Source: Dactylorhiza incarnata | Taxonomy: Eukaryota > Streptophyta > Magnoliopsida > Asparagales > Orchidaceae | Reading direction: 5' to 3' | DNA length: 64,000 nucleotides | NCBI GenBank assembly: GCA_033032865.1 | Contig: JAWHQI010000004.1 | Span: forward strand, 26,394,001 to 26,458,000 | Shown: positions 22,202-32,501 of the stretch, piece by piece | Numbering within the stretch: position 1 is the first letter of the stretch | Layout: each line of letters opens with the position of its first letter | Made by a program: the position numbers and the translations under genes | Notes under the pieces: generated by a model | The model's input: only the letters and a program-made list of their open reading frames with translations | What the model was told of the DNA's origin: nothing | Databases searched by the model: none

Positions 22202-23825
22202 AATACCCCCATACTTATTCGTTTGCTAGTCCCGAGCAAACAACTTTCCATAGGAGTAGAAAAATTTAAATACAAGAAAAGAATTTTGAACCTAAAGAGT
22301 AAAAATGCGAAGTCTTGCGCCTAAGCGTGTAGAAATTCTAGTAGAAAAACCTATTCAGCATAAAGATTAGCTTATAATTTTCAAAAATGCGTTATAACAT
22401 ATTGTTACTACTTTTAAATTGAAAATCCGGTAAATCCTAAAATGATATTTAAGGAGCGGGTAGCGTGTTTACTAAGATCAATATTACACAAAATCAAAGT
22501 TCGGGATAGCCTCCAAAGAAATCCATCAATGACGATGGCCATAGGCTTGCCCTTTCACACTCTCGCCACGGCACTAGTTTAACTCATAAGCACGAATCAA
22601 TAGGACTTAATTAGGTTGAAATGTGGCTTAGGTTCAAGGTGCGGATATCAAAAGATAAACGTGAAGGGTTAAGGCACACTTAAAACAAAAAGAAGAGCTT
22701 TGCAAAAACTTGTATGCTAAATAATTTTTACACCACAAATAATTTTGAAATATAAAGGTAAGGGTCAAAAATGCACTCTGCAAATTTTTTTCTCAATATT
22801 TTTTTTCTTATTTTTTTTCTTCATTTTTTTTTCATTTTTTTTTCATTTTTTTTCTTCTTTTGCAGCAAAATGATAGCAAAATTAAAATCACCATTTTCAC
22901 AAATAAGAAACACAAGCTAGCAACAAATAAAGCTCTAAATTTCAAGCGTGCACCATAGGCAGGCTATTTGGCTTTGGTGAAAATGAGTGGGGCTTACAAA
23001 AGAAACGGTAAAAAGCACAAAATGGCTAGCAACGGTTAAGATTTTATGGCATGGAATGCAAAGGCTCAAACGAATCAAGAGATGGCCTAAATCATTTTCA
23101 TGCTCATGAATCTAACTTATGCAAATGTCTTGAGAGTCGCTAGAGGCAAGTTCTAGACATCGAGAAAGAATACCCTTCCGTTCAAATTGGGTACTATTTC
23201 TCCAGTAAACTTCTACATACTCACTTAAAGCATTTTTGGATTCTACCGATTTCAAATTAAAAGTAAAACAAAAATATTCTACGCAGTTAGAAAATCATAA
23301 ATCTAATTTTATGCTGAATAGTTAATTCGACATGAGATCCTACTAACGCGTGCGCGTAACTAGAACACTGCACGAATCAACAATTTTACTCCAAAATTCA
23401 AAATCTAATAAAGTATATAAAATTTTCTACAACACTATGTAAAAGTAAATCTACTAAGAATTTTGCAAACAAGTAAATATAGAAATATTAAGAAAACTAT
23501 ATAGTTTTTTTTTAGATTTTTTTAATTTTTTTTTTTTGATAAAAATTTTGGGTGTTGCTTTGCAATAAAACCGACGTGAAATACCCTCCCCCATACTTAA
23601 AATAAAACAGTGTCCCCAATGTTTTAGAAAGAAGTGCGAGTAAAGGAGAGAAAACTTCCCTGATGAAGATCAAATCAATACCCAAGCCATCCTGAAGAAA
23701 AACAGGAAGTAACACTTTTTTTTATATTTTGAATATTTTGACAGGAATAAAAGAGAAATAAAACAAAAATAAAGGTGCGGGACAGAAAATAAAAGATACA
23801 GACGACCAAAAATAAAAATAAAACT
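22202..23825 (-). other. C 3' non-coding block
   Basis: No gene. In element order it has an internal TAAGTATGGGGGAGG tract after CATTGGGGACACTG (about 23584-23630), long T-rich runs on the plus strand (about 22785-22865), and a CTAGTGCCGTGGCGAG motif (about 22555-22580, minus). Next to the LTR there is a GTTTGCTCGGGACTAGCAAAC hairpin and the terminal tract ATGGGGGTATT (22202-22212). About 300 bp near 22960-23200 and 130 bp near 22540-22650 are homologous to element D. Confidence 0.75.
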
Positions 23826-25037
23826 CTAAGCATCATCGTCGTCGTCCTCCTGCTGATAATAAGCACGCAGATCAGCAAATTCCCGCTGCAGATGCTCCAT
23901 AGAAGAAGCATGGCGCTGCTCGAGGGTATCAAAACGTGTGTCAAAATGAGTGCGCATGGACAGCTGCTCTGTCTGAATCTGATCCAAACGAGTGTGGATC
24001 CGCCCAAACTGCTGATCGAAATAAGTGGATGAGTCGGGCGCAGGGGGAAAATGCTGCTGTGGCGGCTGTGGAAACTGCGGAGCTGGAGCAACGCCACCCG
24101 AATCAGCTTCGAAATCAAGATCGATCGGGTCGCCACCCACTTCGCCAGGAACGGCCTCGTACTCGCGGCCACGTCGACGCATCAAACCAAGGGCTCGGAG
24201 GTTTTGGAATGTGATAGGCGCAGGCGTTTGGAGTGGAGACATGGGAGGAAGTGCATCCCAGAGCTCCAAACGCTTGGCCAAATAAGTAACAAACGAACCG
24301 CCATGAAGCGCACTAAGCCTCCGATTTTCGGCCTGATGCCAAAAAAACATCGCTAGCGCCGAACCAAGATTGAGGGGGACTCGTTCGTGCATGCTATATA
24401 AATATAACAGGTCCGCGCGGGTCACCACTCCATGGCTATCGCCGCGAGCGGAAAGTGTGAAAGTGAGGAGGTAGTGGAGATAGCGTAAGGCGGGGGAGAG
24501 GAGATGACTACCCTTGGATTTTTTAGGCGAATATGGATTGGGGTCGTTACTGATTTCCGCCCAAAATCCGGGAAGGTTATACTCACGAGGGAAATCAAGG
24601 GGGAGAGCGGTGTAGGCCTCCGTAAGAGTGAAGGCCTTGTCGCAGAAGCCCATGAGAACGTTGAACTGACGCAAAGGAAGAGTTTGTGAAAGCCCGCCCA
24701 TTCGGAATTCAAGCACGTTGTCGGCCCCGGCCCAGTGGAAATCAAACGAAGAGAAAAACTCCACCGTCAGCTCGTAGTACGCCGGCTCCGAAATGGAGAA
24801 GAAAGGAGCCCACCCCGGAGTAGTGAGTAGATCTCGCACCGCGTTCGCCTGCCCGAGGGTGGTGAGAACGTTCTAATCGATGACGCGGAAAACTCCAAAT
24901 TCTTTCCCACGGAGGCGGGTACTTCGGTCTTGATGAGTGGGATGGGAAAAATTGAGCATAGCCTCCGCATCAAAAGTTTCATCGGGGAGTGAAGAGGAGG
25001 ATCCGCCAATGGCGTGATTGCGGCGGCGGCCGGCCAT
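23826..25037 (-). pseudogene. Athila ORF / env-position protein of C (one in-frame stop)
   Basis: A 404-codon frame from ATG 25037-25035, broken only by a TAG at 24875-24873. The N-terminus is basic (MAGRRRNH). The middle region (WAPFFSISEPAYYELTVEFF, VLMGF, SPALRYLHYLL, GDSHGVVTRADLLYLYSM) resembles the Athila ORF1 family found in the env position. A Pro-rich linker leads to a C-terminal segment with coiled-coil character (about residues 350-395) and an acidic end. I see no signal peptide or membrane segment, so an envelope role is not supported by sequence. It lies downstream of a TATA-like site and hairpin array of its own. Its function is unknown. Confidence 0.75.
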
Positions 25038-25130
25038 TTGGAAGGAAGAAATGAAGTAATCGGCCAAAGATGAGAGAAAAGAAGGGAGAGATGGTGGACA
25101 AGGTGTGGAGAAAAGAGAGGGGAAAGTGGC

Positions 25131-25139
25131 CTTTAAATA
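25131..25139 (-). promoter_or_regulatory. Internal TATA-like box upstream of C's extra ORF
   Basis: The minus strand reads CCTATTTAAAGGCC. It is 17 nt downstream of the nearest CACGCCC hairpin word and about 95 nt upstream of the ATG, with a C/T-rich leader between. The spacing copies the LTR promoters of A, C and D. Confidence 0.55.
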
Positions 25140-25156
25140 GGTGAAAATTTAGGTGT

Positions 25157-25720
25157 CACGCCCTCGGTCACGCCCGTGACCTAGGGCGTGTAAGAGGCGA
25201 CACGGGATATCTGGCGTGAGGGAGGAATCCTATGCTTGCCCGGTCAAAAAGTGGAAATTTGTCAAGTCACGCCCTCGGTCACGCCCGTGACCGAGGGCGT
25301 GTAACTGGCGAAATCAAAGAGAGCAGGGAATCCAATGCTCGCCGGTCAAAAATCGGTTCCCGAGGTGTCAGCGCTCAGGGTCACGCCCGTGACCATGGGC
25401 GTGACTTGACTGTCACGGCCGTGACAGTCAAAGAGAATCTTTGACCTGGTGCGGTGGAGGTGATGCGCCAGCGGGATGAGTCACGGCCGTGACCTTCAAA
25501 TGTCACGGGCGTGACTCGAGTTGTCACGGGCGTGACATCCCAAACTTAGCCCGTGAGTGCCGGCTCAGGCCAAAATGTCCTTCCGTTGATGTCACGCCCG
25601 TGACCATGGTTGGTCACGCCCGTGTCTTTTACGGAAGACGGATTGGAGTGTAACTTGTCGAGAGATTCGCCAGGAAAACGAATCGTAATGCGCCACGCCC
25701 TGGTCACGGCCGTGACTGAG
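25157..25720 (-). repeat. Internal hairpin-word array of C
   Basis: Ten or so GTCACG(C/G)CCGTGAC words occur, the first two as full CACGCCCTCGGTCACG-type hairpins (near 25157 and 25266). They lie between the pol stop and the extra ORF, and use the same word as the LTR array. Confidence 0.85.
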
Positions 25721-25739
25721 ACTTTTTTTTTCAGAAACA

Positions 25740-26105
25740 TTTTTTTTTTTTATATTTTTTGATTTGAAAAGAAAACAAAAACAAAATCAAGGTAATAAAA
25801 TAAAAAGAGAAATACTAAAAAGAAAGTACCGACTTGGAGAGCGGGTTTTCAAGCGTATTTGCGAGTGACCGTTATCACGCAAATCTCCTCCAAGCCTGCA
25901 AAAACCTCAAAATAGAATAATAACATTTTTTTATTTGTTTTTTTTCCATTTTTATATGTTGTAATTTTTTTTTTTTTTTAAAACAAGAATAAAAATACTT
26001 AGAATTTTTTAAACGGAAGAAAAATAAAATAAGATAAAAACATGGGTTGCCTCCCAAGAGCGCTTTGGTTACGGTCGTTGAGCTCGACCATGGTGGCACG
26101 CCGAT
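25740..26105 (-). other. Spacer downstream of C pol
   Basis: Poly-A/T rich with no gene. Just after the pol stop is the conserved AGCGCTCTTGGGAGGCAACC hairpin motif (26042-26068), shared with element A. Confidence 0.6.
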
Positions 26106-29100
26106 TTAGGTGTTCGGAAGGTGAATTTCCTCCCGGTGCTCATGAAAATTATCGCCGGTAAAAAATAATTTCAACCGGTGCCCATTCACTTTAAATTCAC
26201 CTTTTTCAGGATGTGTTATTGAAACGGTCCCGTAGGGCCAAACCTCTTTGACGATAAAGGGGCCGGACCAACGGGACTTAAGTTTTCCCGGAAAAAGTCG
26301 TAAGCGCGAGTTATAGAGGAGAACTTGGTCTCCCGGTCGAAAAGTTTTAGGATTCCTAAGTTTCTTATCATGATAAAATTTAGTGCGCTCCTTGTATAAT
26401 TTATTACTTTCATAAGCAAGGGAGCGCCATTCATCGAGCTCGTTAAGTTGGAACTTGCGGAGCTCGGAAGCAATATTGCTATCTAGATTAAGAAATTTAA
26501 GCGCCCAAAAGGCGCGATGCTCAAGTTCGACCGGTAAATGACATGCTTTCCCATAGACCAATCGATACGGCGTACAACCGATAGCGGTCTTGTACGCGGT
26601 CCGATAGGCCCATAAAGCATCATCGAGTTTATGCGACCAATCTTTCCTATTGGTGGAAACCGTTTTTTCTAAAATTCGTTTTAATTCACGGTTAACCACT
26701 TCTACTTGGCCACTTGTTTGAGGGTGATATGGGGTGGCCATCCTATGTGTAACGCCATATTTAGATAAAACTTTAGTGAATTGGGCGTTACAAAAATGAG
26801 TTCCCCTATCGCTAATTATCGCCCGCGGTGCTCCAAATCGCGAAAAGAGTTTTTTGAGAAATTGGGTTACGACTCGGGCATCATTGGTGGGAAGGGCTTG
26901 CGCTTCCGCCCACCTAGACACGTAATCGACCGCTACCAAAATATATCGATTTCCAAAAGAAACTGGTAGCGGGCCGACAAAATCGATCCCCCATAAATCA
27001 AAAATCTCAATTTCTAAAATAGATTTTAAGGGCATTTCATCAAGACGGGAGATATTACCTGAGCGTTGGCATTGTTCACAACGACTTACATGTGCGTGAG
27101 CGTCTTTGAAGATGCTCGGCCAATAGAAGCCCGCTTCAAGTACCTTCCGTGCCGTCCGATTTGCTTTATAATGCCCGCCGGCGGGTCCCTCGTGGCAATG
27201 CTTTAAAATTTGAGCGCCCTCCTCATGAGATACACACCTCCGCACCACTTGGTCCGCACAAACTCGAAAAAGGAACGGATCCTCCCAAAAATAATTTTGC
27301 AAATCGGAAAAGAATTTCTTCTTTTCTTGATAGGAAAAATCTTTTGGGAGAAATCTCGCAACAAGGTAGTTTGCGAAATCGGCGAACCAAGGGGTGGGGA
27401 GATCTATTACCTTATGAATAACGAGGAGGCGTTCCTCAGGAAAAGTATCATTAATTTCTTCCTCTATGAGCTCCTCCGAATTGGGATTCTCCAACCGAGA
27501 AAGATGATCCGCCGCCAAATTTTCCGCTCCCCGTTTGTCCCGGATCTCCAAATCAAATTCTTGTAAAAGTAAGATCCACCTAATCAACCTTGGCTTGGCA
27601 TCAGTTTTTGTTAGCAAATAACGTAAAGCCGAGTGATCAGTAAAAACAATTACTTTAGATAAAGTAAGATAAGAGCGAAATTTATCAAAAGCAAAAATCA
27701 CGGCTAAAAGCTCTTTCTCGGTTGTTGTGTAATTCTCTTGTGCGTCGGTAAGTGTCTTGCTCGCATAATAAATAGGATGAAAATTTTTATTTATGCGTTG
27801 TCCTAGGACTGCACCAACGGCAAAACTACTAGCATCGCACACAATCTCAAAAGGAAGATCCCAATTGGGAGCTATCATAATAGGAGCGTTTATTAATTTT
27901 TCTTTAATAATAGAAAAAGAATGCAAACAATTTTCATCAAAAATAAACGGTGCATCTTTTTCTAATAAGTGAGTGAGGGGCTTGGTTATTTTAGAAAAGT
28001 CTTTTATAAACCGGCGATAGAAACCGGCATGCCCAAGAAAACTACGTACGACCTTAACATTTGAAGGGGGAGGTAATTTTTCTATAGTTTCAATTTTAGC
28101 TTTATCTACCTCTATACCCTTACTAGAAATTTTGTGGCCTAAAACTAAACCTTCCCGTACCATAAAATGGCACTTCTCCCAATTTAACACTAAATTTGTC
28201 TCCTCACATCTTTGGAGAACGCGGGAAAGGTTAGTCAAACATAAATCAAATGAATCTCCGAAAACGGAGAAATCATCCATAAAAACTTCCATAATATCCT
28301 CCACTAGCTCGTCAAAAATTGCTAGCATACATCTTTGGAATGTAGCCGGCGCATTGCATAACCCAAATGGCATCCTACGATAGGCGAAGGTGCCAAACGG
28401 ACAAGTGAAGGTTGTTTTCTCTTGGTCCTCGGGCGCAATTGGGATTTGAAAATACCCCGAGAGACCGTCAAGAAAACAATAAAACGAGTGTCCGGATAAT
28501 CGTTCAAGGATTTGGTCGATGAACGGTAAAGGAAAATGATCCTTACGGGTCGCATCATTTAATTTGCGATAATCAATACAAACCTGCCATCCGGTAACGG
28601 TTCTAGTTGGGATTAATTCATTTTTTTCGTTTGGCACTACCGTTAATCCTCCTTTCTTTGGCACCACTTGGACCGGACTAACCCAAGAGCTATCCGAAAT
28701 TGGATAGATGATGCCCGCATCTAATAATTTAATTACCTCCGCCTTAACCACCTCCTTCATATTAGGATTGAGGCGGCATTGAGGTTGAATAGATTTACGT
28801 GAAGTTTCTTCTAATAAAATTTTATGCGTACAAAAGGAGGGATTAATCCCTTTTAAATCCGTAATTTTCCACGCAATTGCGCGGCGATGAAGTTTTAAAA
28901 CATTTAATAATTTTAATTTTTCTTCATCGGACAGAAACGCCGACACGATTACGGGAAGCTTAGAATCCTCCGCTAGAAATAAATATTCTAAATGATTAGG
29001 CAATTGTTTTAATTCTACTACGGGAGGTTCCTCATAAGAAGTTTTTAATCGATCACTACTTAATTCTAAAATTTCAAAAATAGGTTCGTGAGTGATCGTG

Positions 29101-29579
29101 CCGTCAATAATTTCATGAGAAATAAGTTCGAGATTTTCAAATTCTTCATCATAGAAAGATGACGGTGAAATATATTCAGAAAATAAAATTGAGTCTTCAT
29201 CAGGTGAAGCCTCCAAGAAAAAACAAGAGTCGTCATTTGAGAGCGTATTTTTCATAGAAGAATTTATAGTAAAGGTAACTTCCTCATCTCCGACTCTAAG
29301 GAGAAGTTTACCGTTACTAACATCAATTATTGCGCGCGAGGTGGCAAGAAAAGGGCGACCGAGAATGAGTGGTACCTCGGCGTCCTCATCTATGTCAAGG
29401 ATGACAAAATCTACCGGAAAGATAAATTTATCAACCTTGACAAGCACATCCTCGATAATACCCATTGGGTATTTTATGGAACGATCCGCCAATTGGATGC
29501 TCATTCTCGTGGGATTAGGTTCTCCTAAACCCAATTTTTGGAAAAGAGAATAAGGCATCAAATTTATAGAGGCGCCTAG
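26106..29579 (-). pseudogene. C pol: protease (C-terminal part), RT, RNase H, integrase; split by E/F
   Basis: The open frame continues from gag at 39359 and is interrupted only by the composite. It begins at the Gly codon of the protease DLG motif. Then come [22 protein letters not shown] with [14 protein letters not shown] and FMDD, RNase H with [14 protein letters not shown], the integrase HHCC finger (HCHEG to CEQCQRSG) and the DDE core (GIDF, SDRGTHF, E in GQVEV). It ends with a basic tail and stop at 26106. All catalytic residues that I checked are present. The frame read at 29580-29732 belongs to the inserted LTR, not to C. Lineage Athila from RNase H and integrase wording. Confidence 0.93.
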
Positions 29580-29747
29580 TGTAACGTCCCAAGGCCCTGG
29601 ACTTACCATCGGGACAATGTCCACCGACAGCCTCGCCTGGCGACCGTTACCGGGCTGCAGCCCAAGCACCCCAACCCCTCTCCAGCCCACAGGCAGGTTG
29701 TTGGTGGCCGCAGCCTCCCTTTGATGAGGCAAACTCGATAGTCAAAC

Positions 29748-29824
29748 ATGCACCACGGGGACTTCCCAGGAGGTCACCCATCCCAGTACTACTCCAGCCC
29801 GAGCACGCTTAACTATGGAGTTCT
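29748..29824 (-). ncRNA. 5S rRNA-derived segment in F LTR, copy 1
   Basis: It is the mirror image of the segment at 29877-29953. It is not a functional 5S gene, because the first third of 5S is absent. Confidence 0.75.
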
Positions 29825-29876
29825 TTCACTTCTCATCACCAATTGAGCTGCAGCTCAATTGGTGATGAGAAGTGAA

Positions 29877-29953
29877 AGAACTCCATAGTTAAGCGTGCTC
29901 GGGCTGGAGTAGTAGTGGGATGGGTGACCTCCTGGGAAGTCCCCGTGGTGCAT
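29877..29953 (+). ncRNA. 5S rRNA-derived segment in F LTR, copy 2
   Basis: AGAACTCC, AGTTAAGCGTGCTCGGGC, GGATGGGTGACCTCCTGGGA and AGTCCCCGTGGTGCAT closely follow the last two thirds of plant 5S rRNA. They cover the A-box and C-box region of the pol III promoter. An LTR of this size with 5S sequence matches the Cassandra TRIM family; the family call is inference. Confidence 0.78.
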
Positions 29954-30140
29954 GTTTGACTATCGAGTTTGCCTCATCAAAGGGAGGCTGCGGCCACCAA
30001 CAACCTGCCTGTGGGCTGGAGAGGGGTTGGGGTGCTTGGGCTGCAGCCCGGTAACGGTCGCCAGGCGAGGCTGTCGGTGGACATTGTCCCGATGGTAAGT
30101 CCAGGGCCTTGGGACGTTACAAAAAAAAGTGCACTATTAT

Positions 30141-30399
30141 TGTAACGTCCCAAAGCCCTGGACTTACCATCGGGACAACGTCCACCGACTGCCTCGCCTG
30201 GCGACCGTTACCGGGCTGCAGCCCAAGCACCCCAACCCCTCTCCAGCCCACAGGCGGGTTGTTGGTGGCCACAGCCTCCCTTTGATGAGGCAAACTCGAT
30301 AGTCAAGCATGCACCACGGGGACTTCCCAGGAGGTCACCCATCCCAGTACTACTCCAGCCTGAGCACGCTTAACTATGGAGTTCTTTCACTTCTCATCA
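30141..30399 (-). repeat. F LTR, third copy, with 5S-derived segment (30309-30385)
   Basis: A 259-bp copy in minus orientation with about ten changes from the palindrome arms. It is separated from them by a short A-rich spacer (30122-30140). In its own sense it is preceded by a tRNA-Met primer site and then the end of the E LTR, so it has no room for a normal Cassandra interior. Confidence 0.8.
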
Positions 30400-30406
30400 C
30401 CCTAAA

Positions 30407-30422
30407 CCTAGCTCTGATACCA
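30407..30422 (-). promoter_or_regulatory. Extra primer binding site outside E
   Basis: The minus strand reads TGGTATCAGAGCTAGG, next to the outer edge of the E 3' LTR. A primer site there is out of place for a normal element. It differs by one base from E's own site (37304-37319). Confidence 0.75.
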
Positions 30423-30425
30423 AAT

Positions 30426-32457
30426 TGTAACACCTCCCCTGCAATGACCATATAATATGGGTCCGGCCGGGACCCCACAACATATAACCGCCACAGCTTT
30501 GGTATTAAAAGATGATAATCACTACCCAAACTCATAACTCAGACAACACAGCGGAAACAAAACTAAACCACAGAGATTGTCCACTACAAAGGAGTCCAAC
30601 TGGCCTTAAGGCCTTACAAAACACAGTCCAAAACATCCAACAATTCGTAAAGAAAGACATCCCAACCAAAGGGGAAAGGTGGTTTTTCCCTAAACTACCT
30701 CGGCATGCAAGCCGGATATAACAAAGCACGAAGAAAGTAATACAGGAAAACAGGTAATCACTTCATGAGGCTTTAGGCCCTTTTGGCCGGCGCGCTGGGT
30801 CCAGCTTGCGATTCGTGCCCTGCAACCAAATCACAAAGAGCGGAAAACGAGGGTCAGCTATGGCTGACCACAAGCGGTGTAACAACATCCCTCCTCCCGG
30901 CCGTCCTAGCGGACCCCGGGGAACTACTTCACCCTGCAAGTCAGCACTTCGTATGCAAATGTACATATAGGAAAGCAACATAAATACTGGCATGAGTGTC
31001 ACAAGCATCATCCACGTTTCTAGGTTGAGCAGGTAATAAAAGGGCCTAACAATGCAGAATGAGTGCAAGCCCGGGGTTTCACCCAAGGCGCCCTAATGCG
31101 TATGAATCTAACACATCATCATACATTACCAACACAAGGGTACTCATCATTTCCCCACAAGGGCATCAAACCCAAGGCCAAGCGCTCTCGCTGAGACTCA
31201 CCTCGCCAGGCCTTCCATGCCAACGGGCTTGTCTGACAGCTCACACGCTCGGGCCGCCAACAACGCACCAAGACCGATTCCAAGAATTCTGGCTAATCAA
31301 AACGTCCCAAGGCCCTGGGCTTACTCTCGGGACAACGTCCACCGATTGCCTCGCCTGGAGACCGTCAACGGATGCAATCCGTAGCACAGACATTCTCGTC
31401 AGTCAACAAACGAAGGGACTAATCTTGCCGGGACACTCTCCACACGTGAATCTCAGTCTCCACGGGATAGCCAGCCGACCACAAGACCAATCGCGCCTTC
31501 GCACAACACAAGGCATCACAAGCCCCATAATCCGCTCATTTATTCTCCGCCCTAACCCAACATTCGTTACCATACGAAGCTACAAGGGCATCACAACGAC
31601 GAGTTCGCCGTAATCGGATTTCTAACAAAACCCCTAACATGCGCGTAAATCAACATCACCGGATCGGACCAACGGCCATAAATCCGGCTTCACCCACAAT
31701 GCCTAATCCGCTAACGGAGCGGATCTCTAGTGCAAAACATGCCGGGGACGGACACAATCAACCCGGTGGTTTCTCTTGAACCAAGGCGACCCGGATCCCT
31801 CTCACTCGACGGATCCGGTGCCAAAAATGCATGAAAGAGGCGATGCCAAACACGCATCCTAAAGACCGGGAGGAGAAACGTCGTTACCTTTTGAGATCTC
31901 CTCCTAGCCATGAGAAGCTTGCAACCAAACGGTGGAGAAGAAACGCCTTGACGCCCTCTACGCGTTGCCGGTCTCGGATCGACGATCGGAGCTCCGAAGC
32001 TCCAACAATGGCGGATCTCCCCTCTTCTTCCTCCTTGCCCCCTTCTCCTTTCTCCAACCTAAGAGAGAGAAAGGACTTGGAAATATGAGGGAATAACCCC
32101 TCATCCAAGCCCTAAAGCCCCCCAGCGAATTATCTCAGCCGTCGGATCAAATCCCAAAGTATTTGATCGGTCGGATCATCATCCCCGCACGATTTCGCGG
32201 AACAGAATAAACAGGGCGCACGATCACAGTCGCACGGTCACTGGTCGTGCGCGAAGAAGACACTGGTCGTGCGCACTATCCGAGACAGAACTCCGAATTC
32301 TGGCGGATAGCGCACGATCACTGCGCACGATCACTGGTCGTGCGCGAAGAGGAGAAATGGTCGTGCGCGAAGAGCTGCTAAGAAATTCCTAGCCTTTCCC
32401 GAGCGCAGCACTACCACTCCGCCTACCTCGCGGAACTACGATTTTTGGGGTGTTACA
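30426..32457 (-). repeat. E 3' LTR (2032 bp)
   Basis: It runs from TGTAACACCTCC to GGGTGTTACA (plus strand). I found only two differences from 37323-39354: G/A in CCTC(G/A)GCATG and A/G in GGATCG(A/G)CGATC. The 184-codon and other open frames in it are duplicated exactly in the other LTR and are not genes. A stretch at about 31298-31385 is homologous to the 3' end of the F LTR. Confidence 0.93.
32210..32370 (-). repeat. GTCGTGCGC hairpin array in E 3' LTR
   Basis: GCGCACGATCA, ACTGGTCGTGCGC and related words recur, many facing each other. The copy in the 5' LTR is at about 39107-39267. Words are shared with element D. Confidence 0.8.
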
Positions 32458-32501
32458 ACTCCACCCCCCTTAAAAGAATTTCGTCCTCGAAATTTTAGAA
32501 T

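Larger units (their letters stand above)
29580..30121. repeat. 542-bp palindrome of two F LTRs
   Basis: Two 271-bp arms meet at 29850/29851 with one mismatch seen by eye. Each arm is a 259-bp LTR (29580-29838 minus; 29863-30121 plus; TGATGAGAAG to GACGTTACA) plus half of a 24-bp self-complementary centre. Transcripts would fold into a long hairpin. Confidence 0.88.

Noticed and set aside
22785..22865. Long T-rich tract read as a terminator
   Set aside because: It is part of the 3' non-coding block and recurs in a similar place in D. Nothing ties it to transcript ends.
25157..25720. Regularly spaced palindromic repeats resembling a CRISPR array
   Set aside because: Spacing is irregular, spacers are not unique, no cas genes are present, and the setting is a plant retrotransposon.
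26106..29732. A single 1208-codon pol gene starting at 29732
   Set aside because: The first 51 codons (29580-29732) are F LTR sequence and the start codon would be TTG. The true frame continues into C gag at 39359.
29580..29840. F block as an independent Cassandra insertion in C
   Set aside because: Its right side has no second CCTAG, and the only matching duplication lies beyond the E LTR at 39355. I keep it as part of the composite, although I cannot exclude a two-step history.
29877..29953. Functional 5S rRNA gene
   Set aside because: Only the last two thirds of 5S are present, with substitutions. The segment lies within a 259-bp LTR present three times.
31059..31613. A 184-codon plus-strand ORF, duplicated exactly at 37956-38510
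   Set aside because: Both copies lie in E LTRs, opposite to the element's sense. The duplication is explained by the LTR pair, and there is no recognisable protein feature.
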